NCBI GenBank assembly: GCA_035530655.1
Contig: DATKUK010000017.1
Span: 1 to 64,000, forward strand
Origin: DATKUK01 sp035530655
GTDB lineage: Bacteria; Planctomycetota; Phycisphaerae; UBA1845; DATKUK01
DNA: 64,000 nt
Direction of reading: 5' to 3'
A program made the translations under genes and the position numbers. Shown one piece after another: positions 42,515-53,868 of the stretch; the stretch's first letter is position 1; every line of letters starts with the position of its first letter. Under the pieces are notes generated by a model, which worked only from the letters and a program-made list of their open reading frames with translations, did no database searches and was not told the origin of the DNA.

Positions 42515-42856
42515 TCGGGGATCTCCCCATCTTTCTGCGGCGACGCAAGTTAACTCGCTTCCGAGTTCCTGCGTTTATCGGCACCCACCTCGCGCACCTG
42601 AAGCGAAAACGACATTGGCTGTGAAGTAGCCTCCGGCACCCCAACGTCGCATCCCTTCGCCGGGCCGGCGATCAAGCCGCCGAGCGTCACCTGCCCGGCC
42701 CCAACGGCCGAGCGGCCCCAAACCGCTCCCACCTCACGCTCGATTCGCACGGTGTCCCATAATCGAGGGTGTGGCAGCGATGTGCGGGGTGGACGGCCTG
42801 CTCAAACCGGGCACGTTCACAACAGCCTCGCAGCGCGCAAACCCGCGCACATCTGC
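42515..42856. other. Intergenic region, no gene seen
   Basis: About 340 bases between two minus-strand genes. It must hold the promoter of the basic-protein gene, but I found no clear -35/-10 pair. No convincing protein-like frame. Confidence 0.4.
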
Positions 42857-43288
42857 TCAAACTTCAGTATGTCCCTCAGACTTGCGGGGCTGAACGACCC
42901 GAACGCGTAACGGCTTCTGATCTACCAGCTCGCCGTTGGCGAAAAGTTGGAACTCATAGTCGCCCTCATGCTCGGCCGCAAAGTTGAAGGCGATGGAGAT
43001 GTTATTGTAGGTGGTCGGATCGTCCCAGCGGACGGTCGGTGCTTTCAGCGGACCGGTGGCCTTGCCCGTTGTCAGATCGTGGATCCGCAGCGAAAACTCG
43101 TACTCGCCGCGACATCCAGTCAGCTCGCAGAAAAACCCCAACCCAGCGATGCGAACCGGCACGCGCGGTACGGTCAACTGCGTGATGATGTCCACCAGCG
43201 TCGGCAGCCCGCTGGCGCGATCCTGAAGCATCCGCCGACAGAACAGCATCGACTTGGCCTTGATCGGTGATGTCGTTGGCTCGCTCAT
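42857..43288 (-). CDS. DUF6941-like protein
   Basis: 143 residues. PIKAKSMLFCRRMLQDRASG is followed by a beta-rich domain: PVRIAGLGFFCELTGCRGEY, EFSLRIHDLTTG and YNNISIAFNFAAEHEGDYEF, ending in QLFANGELVDQKPLRVRVV. The pattern (opening 'sensor' strand, long beta-sandwich, closing NGELV...PLRV) is that of the DUF6941 group, which has no known function. No signal peptide. Start at ATG 43288; GGAAGG sits just before it. Confidence 0.7.
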   Translation of the reverse strand: MSEPTTSPIKAKSMLFCRRMLQDRASGLPTLVDIITQLTVPRVPVRIAGLGFFCELTGCRGEYEFSLRIHDLTTGKATGPLKAPTVRWDDPTTYNNISIAFNFAAEHEGDYEFQLFANGELVDQKPLRVRVVQPRKSEGHTEV

Positions 43289-43742
43289 GCCTTCCACATT
43301 ACCAGACACGGACGTTTCGTACCATGCCCTTACGCGCCCCGCAGCTTCCTGTCAGCTTACGGCAGCGGCAGGCCCTTCGGAGGCCTGTTCGGCTTGCCCA
43401 CCAGCGGCCAAGCCCGGCGCGGCCTGCCGAACAACACGGACGACGCGCCTGGCCCACCGCTCGCCAACAGTCACCCCGATCACTTTGCGTTCTACCGACA
43501 TGATCCGATGCGCTCGGCATGGCGCCTGGCTGCCGAACAACCCAGACTACCCTACCTGTCAGCTTACCAACGCCTCGGCACCTCTGCAACCGCGCCCAAT
43601 GCCCCCTGGGTTGCTCCGCGCCACGGGGAAGTCAAACGGCCGGGCGTCGAGCCCGGCCGGCCGTTCGTGTTCGCGTTGTGCGGGCGCCAATTCGATCGAC
43701 TGGCCCGTCGCCCGTTGTCCGTGCATGGGTGCAGGACGTCGC
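43289..43742. other. Intergenic region with repeated motifs, no gene
   Basis: Between two minus-strand genes. CCTGTCAGCTTAC occurs twice, at 43348-43360 and 43555-43567, 207 bases apart, and CTGCCGAACAAC-type text recurs between them. A dnaK terminator lies at 43637-43659. No believable coding frame. Confidence 0.5.
43637..43659 (-). terminator. Terminator-like hairpin of dnaK
   Basis: CGGCCGGGC (43637-43645) and GCCCGGCCG (43651-43659) form a perfect nine-pair stem around GTCGA. On the minus strand TTTGACTT follows. It lies 83 bases beyond the dnaK stop. Confidence 0.65.
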
Positions 43743-45683
<1,941 letters not shown>

Positions 45684-45988
45684 CACCATTCCTCCTTGCT
45701 TGCACCGACGGGCCACCCCTGATTCAAGGCAGTCGGTCTCCCTCGCCGCAGGGCACGGCCCGCAGAGGGCCTATGCAAAGCCTATGCCACCGCTTCGAAA
45801 CCCGCGACCAAACATGTAACCTATTTCGCTGTAAACGGTTACGTTACCACAAAGGTTGCTTGTAGTTAGGCGCCTGCCACTCTGGCACTGCCACTATGCC
45901 GCCTGACAAGCCAATCATGACAGCCTCAGCCCCACTTACGCCGCTGGTTGTAGCTCCGCCAACAACCGCCTGTTACCATGCGGCCACC
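45684..45988. promoter_or_regulatory. Divergent control region of dnaK and the aldo/keto reductase
   Basis: Two copies of GCCTATGC lie 11 bases apart (45769-45776 and 45780-45787), and GTAACC (45816-45821) faces GGTTAC (45837-45842). Neither CIRCE nor a clear heat-shock sigma box is present. These are candidates for regulator binding. Confidence 0.4.
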
Positions 45989-47029
45989 ATGACCCAGCCC
46001 ACTCAACCCGTCCCGAATGCCGGAACATACCGCCAGATGACCTTCAATCGACTCGGCCGAAGCGGTCTGAAAGTTAGCGACATCGGTCTGGGAACCTGGA
46101 AATTCGGTTACCCCGAGCAGGGCGACGGGGCCCGAGCCGATGAGAAAACCTCGCTGGCCATCCTCGATAAGGCGGCCGAGTTGGGCGTGGTTTTCTGGGA
46201 TACGGCCGACCGCTACAACGCCGGCACGGGTAATAGCGAACGAATCATCGGCCAGTGGCTTGGGGACAACCCCAACGAGCGGACCAACATTGTGCTGGCC
46301 ACCAAGTGCCGCGTGATCATGAACGGCGTCACGCCCAACCACGAGGGTCTCAGTCGCCGCCACATTACCGAGGCGGTCCACCACAGCCTTCAACGTCTCA
46401 GACAGGAGCACATCGACCTGCTGCAATTTCACAGCCCCGATCCCGATTGCCCGCCCGAGGAGAGTGTCCGGGCCGTCGACGACCTGATCCGCCAAGGCTT
46501 GGTGCAATACTGGGGCGTGTCGAACTTTGACGTGACTCAGTTGACTGAGTACCAGCGAGTAGCCGACCACTACCTCTGCTCCCGGCTGATCTCCGTGCAG
46601 AACCACTGCAACGTCTTGGACAAAGAGCGGGCAAGCCAGACGGGCGTCCTCGAGTTCTGCGCGGCCAATGGCGTGGGATTTATTCCGTACAGCCCTTTGG
46701 CCAGGGGGCTGGCGAGCGACCGATACGTCGAGGCAGACGCTGCGGGACCCGGCGACCGGCTTTACGACGAGGGGGACCTCACTAAGGTTCGGACTGGCAA
46801 GGCGTTGCACGTCGTCCAAGCGCTGTCCGCCATCGGCGAGAATCGCGGCAAGACGGTCGCTCAGATCGCCCTGGCCTGGCTGTTGAGCATGCCCGGCGTG
46901 GCCACCGTGATCCCCTCATGCAGCACGCCGCAACAGCTCGCGGAGAACGCTGCGGCGAGCGGCCTGCGCCTTGTGGCTGAAGAAATGCAGCAGATCGAAC
47001 AGGCCCGAAGCGGCAAGCCACCCAACTAG
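45989..47029 (+). CDS. Aldo/keto reductase
   Basis: 346 residues from the ATG at 45989. The family core starts at MTFNRLGRSGLKVSDIGLGT. The catalytic tetrad is visible: Asp and Tyr in DTADRYNAGTGNSE, Lys in LATKCRVIM, His in LLQFHSPDPD. The NADPH end region is SMPGVATVIPSCSTPQQLAE. It reduces aldehydes or ketones to alcohols; substrate unknown. Divergent from dnaK. An internal ATG at 46037 would remove 16 residues; no ribosome site decides. Confidence 0.93.
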   Translation: MTQPTQPVPNAGTYRQMTFNRLGRSGLKVSDIGLGTWKFGYPEQGDGARADEKTSLAILDKAAELGVVFWDTADRYNAGTGNSERIIGQWLGDNPNERTNIVLATKCRVIMNGVTPNHEGLSRRHITEAVHHSLQRLRQEHIDLLQFHSPDPDCPPEESVRAVDDLIRQGLVQYWGVSNFDVTQLTEYQRVADHYLCSRLISVQNHCNVLDKERASQTGVLEFCAANGVGFIPYSPLARGLASDRYVEADAAGPGDRLYDEGDLTKVRTGKALHVVQALSAIGENRGKTVAQIALAWLLSMPGVATVIPSCSTPQQLAENAAASGLRLVAEEMQQIEQARSGKPPN

Positions 47030-47644
47030 CCGTACAGCTGACCTGCGGGCCCGACCTGGGGAGCCACAAACCATGGGCGCAGTGAAGCTGCGACGCTTTG
47101 CAGGCAACCCGATCCTCCGGGCCAACCCCGCCAATGAGTGGGAGGCCCAGAACGTCTCCAACGCCGTCACCAATACCGCACTTGTCCTATGCCGTGGCGG
47201 TCTGCCCGCACGCTTCCACTTCCGCGTGGCTGGCTGAATTGCCGCAAACTGCTGTTTTTCCCAACGTTGCGTGCCCCCATGAGGCGCCGGTCGCGCCGTC
47301 AGGCCGAGAAATGGATAAGTGAGGCAGCGTTTCGCTTGACAGGTTGCTGCTGCACCGTATGCTGAAGTCCCAAATCGCACCGGCCAGGGGCTCGCCTTTT
47401 TTTCCGGGCGGGGTGGCGCGATAAGCTCTTGTTGCAGTTCTGAGATGTACTGAGTTGGCAAGAGGCCCGACGCAGGAGTTGTCTGTCGGCACCACCTGAG
47501 ACAGAGGGTTGGCACTCCATGTGCATGAGTGTCAGCAGATGTGCGTGTGACGGCGCGTTGTAGCGGTTGTCGGGTGCGTATCGGTGTACCCGTAGTGTGA
47601 GATGGTTGCTCGGGTCGGTCATGGAACCGAAGGAAGGAAGAAAA
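47030..47644. other. Intergenic region with promoter and long leader
   Basis: No gene is seen between the reductase and the 1715-residue protein. From a predicted start near 47370 the leader spans about 275 bases and holds hairpins GGCACTC/GAGTGTC (47511-47533), CCGAC/GTCGG (47467-47489) and CGGGT/ACCCG (47571-47592). Confidence 0.5.
47336..47363 (+). promoter_or_regulatory. Promoter for the ceramidase-like protein gene
   Basis: TTGACA (47336-47341, perfect), 16-base spacer, TATGCT (47358-47363). Confidence 0.5.
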
Positions 47645-50600
47645 ATGAAATCGGTACAGCTCATAGGAACGTTGGCGGTTGTCTTGGGCATGGTAGCGAT
47701 TCCACAGGCTTGGGCCACCACGACGATCAAGGTGGACGTTGAGCCGTCCACCGGGAGCACGGCGTCCGGCTACGTTCGGATGACCCGCGACTACCGGTAC
47801 GATAACAGCACCGAACTTTCACTGGGCGATGGTATCTCGATCGGATGGGTGGACTACTGTACGCCGGGCTATCGCGATCGGGGCGCTTCCTACCCGAACT
47901 TGTTGACCCGAGACATGGTGAGTTGGTCGTCCAGCAACGGTCCGGAGACGCTCGACATCCGTGGCTTGGCGGCTGGCGACTACGACCTGACGATCTACGC
48001 CACCGATCCGCAGTACCCGGATAAGCGAACCAGCTTCGCCATCGACTCCGACAATGATGGCTTGGCCGAGACGACCATCGAGATACACAATCCGTCAGGC
48101 GAGCACGACGAGACGATCACGGTCAACGTCTCGGCCGCAGGGGTGCTCTCGATCACGATCGACGGCATCGGCGGTGCGTCAGGGGCGATCAACGGCCTGG
48201 ATCTGGTGGGTGGCGCTGCGCCGGACACAACGCCTCCGGCCGCCGTGACCGATCTTGGTGTAACCGGAAGCGGAACCGATTCGCTGACCCTTCAATGGAC
48301 GGCCACGGCAGACGACCTTGGCGCGGGCGGTGCGGTAACCTCGTATGACCTGAGGTACTCCACTTCGACCATAGACGAGGGCAACTGGACATCGGCCACC
48401 CAGGCAGCCGGCGAGCCGACGCCGGCTGCGCCCGGCCAGACTGAGACGTTCACCGTCGACGGTCTGTCCGACGACACGCAGTATTACGTTGCTCTGAAGT
48501 CTTCGGATGGTAGCGGCAATATTTCGGCGCTGTCCAACGTGACGTCCGGCACCACGCTGGTCGACGACACCACCCCACCGGCCGCCGTCACCGATCTGGC
48601 GGTCGGCAACGTTCAAACGAACCAGGTCACGCTGACTTGGACGGCCGTAGGCGATGACGGCCAGAGCGGCACGGCCTCCAGCTACGACGTACGGTACTCC
48701 ACCTCGGCCATTGTGAGTGACAGCGATTTTGCATCGGCAACCCAGGCTATGGGCGTGCCCGTCCCGCAAGCGTCCGGATCGGCGGAGAGCTTTGCCGTTA
48801 CGGGTCTGACCGCAGGGACGACGTATTGGTTCGCCATGAAGGTTTCCGATGAGGCGGCCAACTGGTCCGCCCTTTCGAATATTCCCTCCGACACCACCGC
48901 GTCCGGGACAGGGCCGTCGGTCGACATACACGTCGATATCGAACCGTCCGACGCCGCGACGGCGGCCGGGTACGTCCAACTGGACGGCACGAGTCGCTGG
49001 GACAACGGTACGCAGCTTTCGCTCGGTGACGGCATCGAGATCGGATGGCTGGACTATTGCGCGGGGGGCACGCGTGACCGTGGCGCGAGCTACCCGAACT
49101 TGCTGACGCGAGACATGTTGCACTGGTACGCGGGCGCCGAGGCCGATACGTTGGAGATACGCGGGCTCGACGCCGGCGAATATGATCTGACGCTCTATGC
49201 GACCGACCCGCAGTATCCCGACAAACGCACGCGGTTCTCGATCGACCAGGATCATGACGGGGCGGCGGACGTAACGATTGAGATACACAATCTCTCCGGC
49301 GAGCACGAGGAGACTGTAGCGGTAAACATCTCATCGGCAGGGATTCTCTCCATTGCGGTCCTCGCCATCGACGGCGCGTCCGGCGCGATCAACGGTCTTG
49401 ACCTGGTCGGTGGCGCCGCGGCCGACACAACGCCGCCCGCCGCGATCGCCGACCTGGCGGCCACCGGTAGCACGGCCGACTCGGTGACACTGGCGTGGAC
49501 CGCCCCGGCCGACGACCTGGGCAGCGGGGGCAGCGTCGCCGGGTACGACCTGCGGTATTCGACGTCGACCATCGATGAGGCCAACTGGGCCTCGGCGACC
49601 CAGGTCAGCGGCGAGCCCACGCCAAGCGCGCCAGGTCAGATCGAGCAGTTCACCGTGGCCGGCCTTAGCGCGGGCACGCAATACTACTTCGCCCTGAAGT
49701 CGAGCGACGCAGCCGCTAACGTCTCGGCGCTTTCCAACGTGACCTCCGGTGCAACCCAGGCGGCCGATACCACGCCTCCCGCAGCCATCGCCGATCTTGC
49801 CGTCTCCGACGTGCAGACCAATGACGTCACGCTGACCTGGACGGCGGTGGGTGACGACGGCCAAAACGGCACGGCGAGCAGCTATGACATTCGGTATTCG
49901 ACGTCGGCCATCACCGACGACAGCGACTTCCAGCTGGCCACGGCGGCAAGCAGCCCTCCCACTCCGCAGCCGGGCGGCTCGGCTGAGAGCTTCAATGTGA
50001 CCGGGCTGTCGGCCGGCACGACGTACTGGTTTGCGATCAAGGTTTCCGACGAGGTGCCGAACACGTCGGGGCTGTCCAACGTTCCGTCGGCCACGACGTC
50101 GTCCGGCCAGGCGGCGGTCGAGATCCATGTGGACATGGAACCGGACAGCGCCACCACCGCCGACGGATACGTGCGCTTGACCGGCGCGAATCGCTGGGAC
50201 AACGCCACCCAAGTGTCTTTGGGTGATGGCGTATCGATTGGGTGGCTGGACTACTTTGGCGCCGGCACACGCGATCGGGGCGCCACGTATCCCGATCTGC
50301 TCACCCGCGATTTCATGACGTGGTATTCGAGCAACGACCCGGAGACGGTGGAAATTCGCGGGCTGCCGGCCGGCGACTACGACCTGACGATCTACGCGAC
50401 GGATCCCCAATTCCCGGATAAGCGCACCAGTTTTGCCATCGACCAGGACGATGACGGCTCGCCCGACACCACTATTGAGATTCACAACCCCTCCGGTGAG
50501 CACGACAAGACCGTCACGGTGAACGTGTCATCGGCCGGGGTGCTGGCCATTACCGTTGACGGGATCGGCGGCGCCTGCGGCAGCGTCAACGGTTTGGATT

Positions 50601-52792
50601 TGGTGGGCGGTGAGCCCGACGTGGTTCCTCCCGCGGCGGTGACCGATCTGACCGTAACCGATACCGACACCACCACGATCACACTGCAGTGGACCGCCCC
50701 GGCTGACGACTCGGGCACCGGGGGCAAGGTCGCCTCGTACGACCTGCGGTATTCCACGTCACCGATTGACGAGAGCAACTGGGCTTCCGCCATGCCGACC
50801 GACAATGAACCGACACCGGCCGCACCCGGTCAGACCGACACGTGCACCGTTGACGGCCTGGCAGCCAGCACCCAGTACTACTTCGCGCTGAAGTCGGCCG
50901 ACGCCAGACGTAACGTCTCGCCGCTGTCCAACGTGCCCAACGGATCGACCGGGCCTCCCGATCTGATACCGCCGGCGGCTGTCAGCGATCTGGCAATCGG
51001 ACAGATCGACACCCACAGTGTCGAGCTGACGTGGACGGCGACCGGCGATGACGGGGCGACGGGCCAGGCCAGCCAGTACGACGTCAGGTACGCCACTGCG
51101 ATGATCTCCAACGACGCCGACTTTGCCGCGGCAAGCCAGGCTACGGGCGAACCCACACCGCAGGCTCCCGGCTCGACCGAGAGCTTCGTCGTGACGGGAC
51201 TGGCGACAGACACGACCTATTGGTTTGCCATCAAGGTATCCGATGAAGTCCCGAACACCTCGAGCCTGTCCAATGTTCCCTCGGCCACGACGGAATCGGG
51301 CGGCGTATTCTATGTGACGAGCGTCACTGTTTCTGACGTGACTTCCACGGACGTGTCGTACGGCAAGGTGTGGACGGGCAAGGTGACGTATGACGTTTCG
51401 TCCGCCTTTCCTGAGGTTTGGACGTGGTTGGAGGTCTCGCTGGACGGCGGAAGCACGTGGCACCACAACCAGGCACACTGTGTGGGATACGTCGGCACGA
51501 TCGCGCCCGGCGTCGGACTCGAGATACAGTGGCTGATGGACACCGCCGCCGACGTCGACGTGCAGACCGATGCACAGTTCAGGGTGCGCGTCAACGAGGA
51601 CCCGGCTTACTACATCCAACACGACACCGCAGTGCTGGACACCGTCGCCGATTCGCCCGACGAATGCCCGAAGCCGATCTCGCAGGCCGATCCATATACG
51701 ATGCTGGAGATGATGGTCAGCAAGCCCTACCATCAACACGACCTGACGGACCTCGGCATCTATCGCTATCAGCTCCCGGGGCTCGAGCAGCAGGTTTCGG
51801 TTGCCACGGGCAGCATGATGCTCCTCGGCATGGGAGTGTCCGACCGGCCGCCTAGCACGTATCCTGTCTTTGAGTATCTGAAGTTCAAAGCCACGTACAT
51901 CAAGATCGGCGAGATGGAGTTCGGCATCATCTCCAAGAACAGCATTCGCAACACGGTGGAGGTGGTCAATACGGAGAAGCAGGCTATCGAGGACGCCCTT
52001 GGCATTCCCAAAGAGCACATCATCATCAACTGGTGCCACGTCCACTATACCGACAACGGTGAGCTTGGCTCCGCCGAGTCGATCGCAGCCCTGACGCAGG
52101 CCAAGGCCAACGCCGTACCGGTCGAGACCGCGGTACTCCATATTCGCACCGGCGCGGGATACAACTACACCCGGCAGGGCGCCTCGGCAGGCTATACCGA
52201 CGGGCCGATAGACGACAATCTGTTCTGCGTGCTCTTCCGTGATCTTTCTTCGGGCAATCCTGTGGGGTCCTGGATACGCTTTACCGGTCATAGCGTCGTT
52301 GAGGCGAATAATCTGATGTGTCGGGAGATGGAAAGTCGTTGGGGCGGAGTGTGTGCCTTCATAAATGGCAATGCAGGCACCATAAACGTGGCCCGTCCCG
52401 CCGAGGGAGGCAACTTTGAGCCCGTGCACATGGTCGACCTCATCATGGCCGAGATGCCGTCAGCCCAGTTCGAGGGTATTACGAAGCTGGGCGTGGCGTG
52501 GGCCTGGACATCCTACTACGGTGTGGACACGCTGATCCAATGCACGCGCATTGGCGATTTCTATCTGCCGGTCTACTTCGCGGAGCCGCCCTGCGAGCAG
52601 GCGCTTACCACGGCCGCGTTGCTCTCGTATGACACTGCGATCGTGGTCGGGTACGGCAACGGCAGGGCCGGTCCTGGCGGAGGGTACTATTTCTGGAACA
52701 CGACCACCGGCATCCCCCGCTGGGAGGTATACAGGATGACCCAGGAGACGGTACGCGCCGCGAACATCCTGGAACTGGTGCTGGGACAGTAA
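47645..52792 (+). CDS. Giant secreted protein: 3x(carbohydrate-binding-like + 2 FN3) plus ceramidase-like domain
   Basis: 1715 residues. Signal peptide MKSVQLIGTLAVVLGMVAIP then QAWA. Three repeats follow, each with a ~165-residue jelly-roll-like module (SLGDGISIGWVDYC, YATDPQYPDKRTSFAID, IEIHNPSGEHDETITVNVS) at about 29-193, 426-593 and 824-992, and two FN3 domains (PPAAVTDLAV, LTWTAVGDDGQSGTASSYDV). After a linker, residues ~1336-1715 resemble neutral/alkaline ceramidase: IIINWCHVHYTDNGELG, TGHSVVEANN, CAFINGNAGTINVARP. Likely acts on lipid or glycan head groups outside the cell; catalytic competence is unproven. The ribosome site is the GAAGGAAGGAAG run before ATG 47645. Confidence 0.88.
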   Translation: MKSVQLIGTLAVVLGMVAIPQAWATTTIKVDVEPSTGSTASGYVRMTRDYRYDNSTELSLGDGISIGWVDYCTPGYRDRGASYPNLLTRDMVSWSSSNGPETLDIRGLAAGDYDLTIYATDPQYPDKRTSFAIDSDNDGLAETTIEIHNPSGEHDETITVNVSAAGVLSITIDGIGGASGAINGLDLVGGAAPDTTPPAAVTDLGVTGSGTDSLTLQWTATADDLGAGGAVTSYDLRYSTSTIDEGNWTSATQAAGEPTPAAPGQTETFTVDGLSDDTQYYVALKSSDGSGNISALSNVTSGTTLVDDTTPPAAVTDLAVGNVQTNQVTLTWTAVGDDGQSGTASSYDVRYSTSAIVSDSDFASATQAMGVPVPQASGSAESFAVTGLTAGTTYWFAMKVSDEAANWSALSNIPSDTTASGTGPSVDIHVDIEPSDAATAAGYVQLDGTSRWDNGTQLSLGDGIEIGWLDYCAGGTRDRGASYPNLLTRDMLHWYAGAEADTLEIRGLDAGEYDLTLYATDPQYPDKRTRFSIDQDHDGAADVTIEIHNLSGEHEETVAVNISSAGILSIAVLAIDGASGAINGLDLVGGAAADTTPPAAIADLAATGSTADSVTLAWTAPADDLGSGGSVAGYDLRYSTSTIDEANWASATQVSGEPTPSAPGQIEQFTVAGLSAGTQYYFALKSSDAAANVSALSNVTSGATQAADTTPPAAIADLAVSDVQTNDVTLTWTAVGDDGQNGTASSYDIRYSTSAITDDSDFQLATAASSPPTPQPGGSAESFNVTGLSAGTTYWFAIKVSDEVPNTSGLSNVPSATTSSGQAAVEIHVDMEPDSATTADGYVRLTGANRWDNATQVSLGDGVSIGWLDYFGAGTRDRGATYPDLLTRDFMTWYSSNDPETVEIRGLPAGDYDLTIYATDPQFPDKRTSFAIDQDDDGSPDTTIEIHNPSGEHDKTVTVNVSSAGVLAITVDGIGGACGSVNGLDLVGGEPDVVPPAAVTDLTVTDTDTTTITLQWTAPADDSGTGGKVASYDLRYSTSPIDESNWASAMPTDNEPTPAAPGQTDTCTVDGLAASTQYYFALKSADARRNVSPLSNVPNGSTGPPDLIPPAAVSDLAIGQIDTHSVELTWTATGDDGATGQASQYDVRYATAMISNDADFAAASQATGEPTPQAPGSTESFVVTGLATDTTYWFAIKVSDEVPNTSSLSNVPSATTESGGVFYVTSVTVSDVTSTDVSYGKVWTGKVTYDVSSAFPEVWTWLEVSLDGGSTWHHNQAHCVGYVGTIAPGVGLEIQWLMDTAADVDVQTDAQFRVRVNEDPAYYIQHDTAVLDTVADSPDECPKPISQADPYTMLEMMVSKPYHQHDLTDLGIYRYQLPGLEQQVSVATGSMMLLGMGVSDRPPSTYPVFEYLKFKATYIKIGEMEFGIISKNSIRNTVEVVNTEKQAIEDALGIPKEHIIINWCHVHYTDNGELGSAESIAALTQAKANAVPVETAVLHIRTGAGYNYTRQGASAGYTDGPIDDNLFCVLFRDLSSGNPVGSWIRFTGHSVVEANNLMCREMESRWGGVCAFINGNAGTINVARPAEGGNFEPVHMVDLIMAEMPSAQFEGITKLGVAWAWTSYYGVDTLIQCTRIGDFYLPVYFAEPPCEQALTTAALLSYDTAIVVGYGNGRAGPGGGYYFWNTTTGIPRWEVYRMTQETVRAANILELVLGQ
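47729..51300 (+). repeat. Three in-frame repeats of about 1.2 kb
   Basis: The module-FN3-FN3 block is repeated at about 47.73-48.90, 48.92-50.10 and 50.12-51.30 kb. Copies differ at many bases but keep phrases such as GACGACGGCCAGAGCGGC and CCGAACACGTCG. Confidence 0.9.
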
Positions 52793-53053
52793 CACGCCGA
52801 AGGCGGGCCTCGTTCGACAGCAGAAACTCCTCTGCCTGAGACCCGCCGACCGGCAGGCGCTTCGTTTGCCTCGCGCTGAATACCGGTAAGAAACAAGCGG
52901 CGACCGGCTACGCAGGGCTGGCCGCCGCCTGCGTTCACCTCACGTGTCGGCCGTTAACCGCCCGGACTACAACCTTTTGACACCGGGCGCACGGCCTATC
53001 CCTTCAGCCGCTTAACGGCGTCTATGCCACCCAACACGTTCAGCAAGATCCAT

Positions 53054-53773
53054 TCAGGCTTGACCGTGCCGGGCGTTCCACAGATCTTCGGCTTCCGGAC
53101 GGCGAAGGTAGATCGGAACCAGACGTGTGGGATCAGTGAACTGCCCCGAGCAGGCCAGCTCCCACCCAAGCTGAAGGACTACCTCAGCCCGGGGGCGGTT
53201 CAGCTCTTCATCGAGCACGCTCACCTCCGGCCCCGTCAGCGCCGATCGGTGGTACACCACCCCTTCTCCCAGAAGCGCCAACGGACGCGCGGTTCGCGCC
53301 AGCAGGTCGGCCGGCGCCATCACGCACGCGTCGACCACCTTGCGGTACCGCCCGCCGTCCAGGCGGAACACGGCTGTGTACACCTGCTTGCGCTTCGCAT
53401 CCAGTACGACGGCCAGATGCTCCGGCGGATCGAGCACCGCCAATGCGTTGCAGGCCAGCACGTCCACCGTGGGTACCGCCGCCACCTTGGCGCCGACAGC
53501 CATCGCCAGCGTCCGCGCGACCGTGATGCCGATCCGCAATCCGGTAAAGCTGCCCGGCCCCGCCGAGACGTAGAATTGATCGATACTGTCGGCCGGCCAT
53601 CCCCGATGCGCGGTCAGACGCTCAATCGTCGGCAGGAGCTCGACGGCATGATTGGCCTCGGTCGAAAAGACGACCACGTCAACGGGCGTACCTTCCACCC
53701 CCAGCGCCACGCTGCCGAGGCGTCCGGACGTCTCGATCGCAACAACCCGAGGCCTTTGTGCGTTACGGGCCAT
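53054..53773 (-). CDS. tsaB: tRNA threonylcarbamoyladenosine biosynthesis protein TsaB
   Basis: 239 residues. TsaB supports TsaD in making t6A37 on ANN-reading tRNAs. VVAIETSGRLGSVALG is the ASKHA phosphate 1 region, VSAGPGSFTGLRIGITVART the family signature, and the C-terminal PIYLRRPEAEDLW is typical. TsaD/TsaE are not in the window. ATG 53773 opens shortly before the first motif. Upstream in-frame residues to 53827 are unlikely. Convergent with the giant gene. Confidence 0.95.
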   Translation of the reverse strand: MARNAQRPRVVAIETSGRLGSVALGVEGTPVDVVVFSTEANHAVELLPTIERLTAHRGWPADSIDQFYVSAGPGSFTGLRIGITVARTLAMAVGAKVAAVPTVDVLACNALAVLDPPEHLAVVLDAKRKQVYTAVFRLDGGRYRKVVDACVMAPADLLARTARPLALLGEGVVYHRSALTGPEVSVLDEELNRPRAEVVLQLGWELACSGQFTDPTRLVPIYLRRPEAEDLWNARHGQA

Positions 53774-53798
53774 ACGTGTCGATCCGGCACGGGGCAAG

Positions 53799-53827
53799 TT
53801 GACGCCCGGCAGGACCAGCCTTAGCAT
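53799..53827 (+). promoter_or_regulatory. Promoter for the metallophosphoesterase
   Basis: TTGACG (53799-53804), 17-base spacer, TAGCAT (53822-53827), 41 bases before the ATG and just outside the divergent tsaB. Confidence 0.45.
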
Positions 53828-53868
53828 ACCGGGCTACGCTCAAACGGCCGAGCGAGGGAATACCGGCG

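Noticed and set aside
45684..45988. Search for a CIRCE element at dnaK
   Set aside because: No TTAGCACTC-N9-GAGTGCTAA-like sequence present.
49331..52429. Long minus-strand frames under the giant gene
   Set aside because: Antisense by-products of GC-rich, repeated coding DNA; no motifs or ribosome sites.
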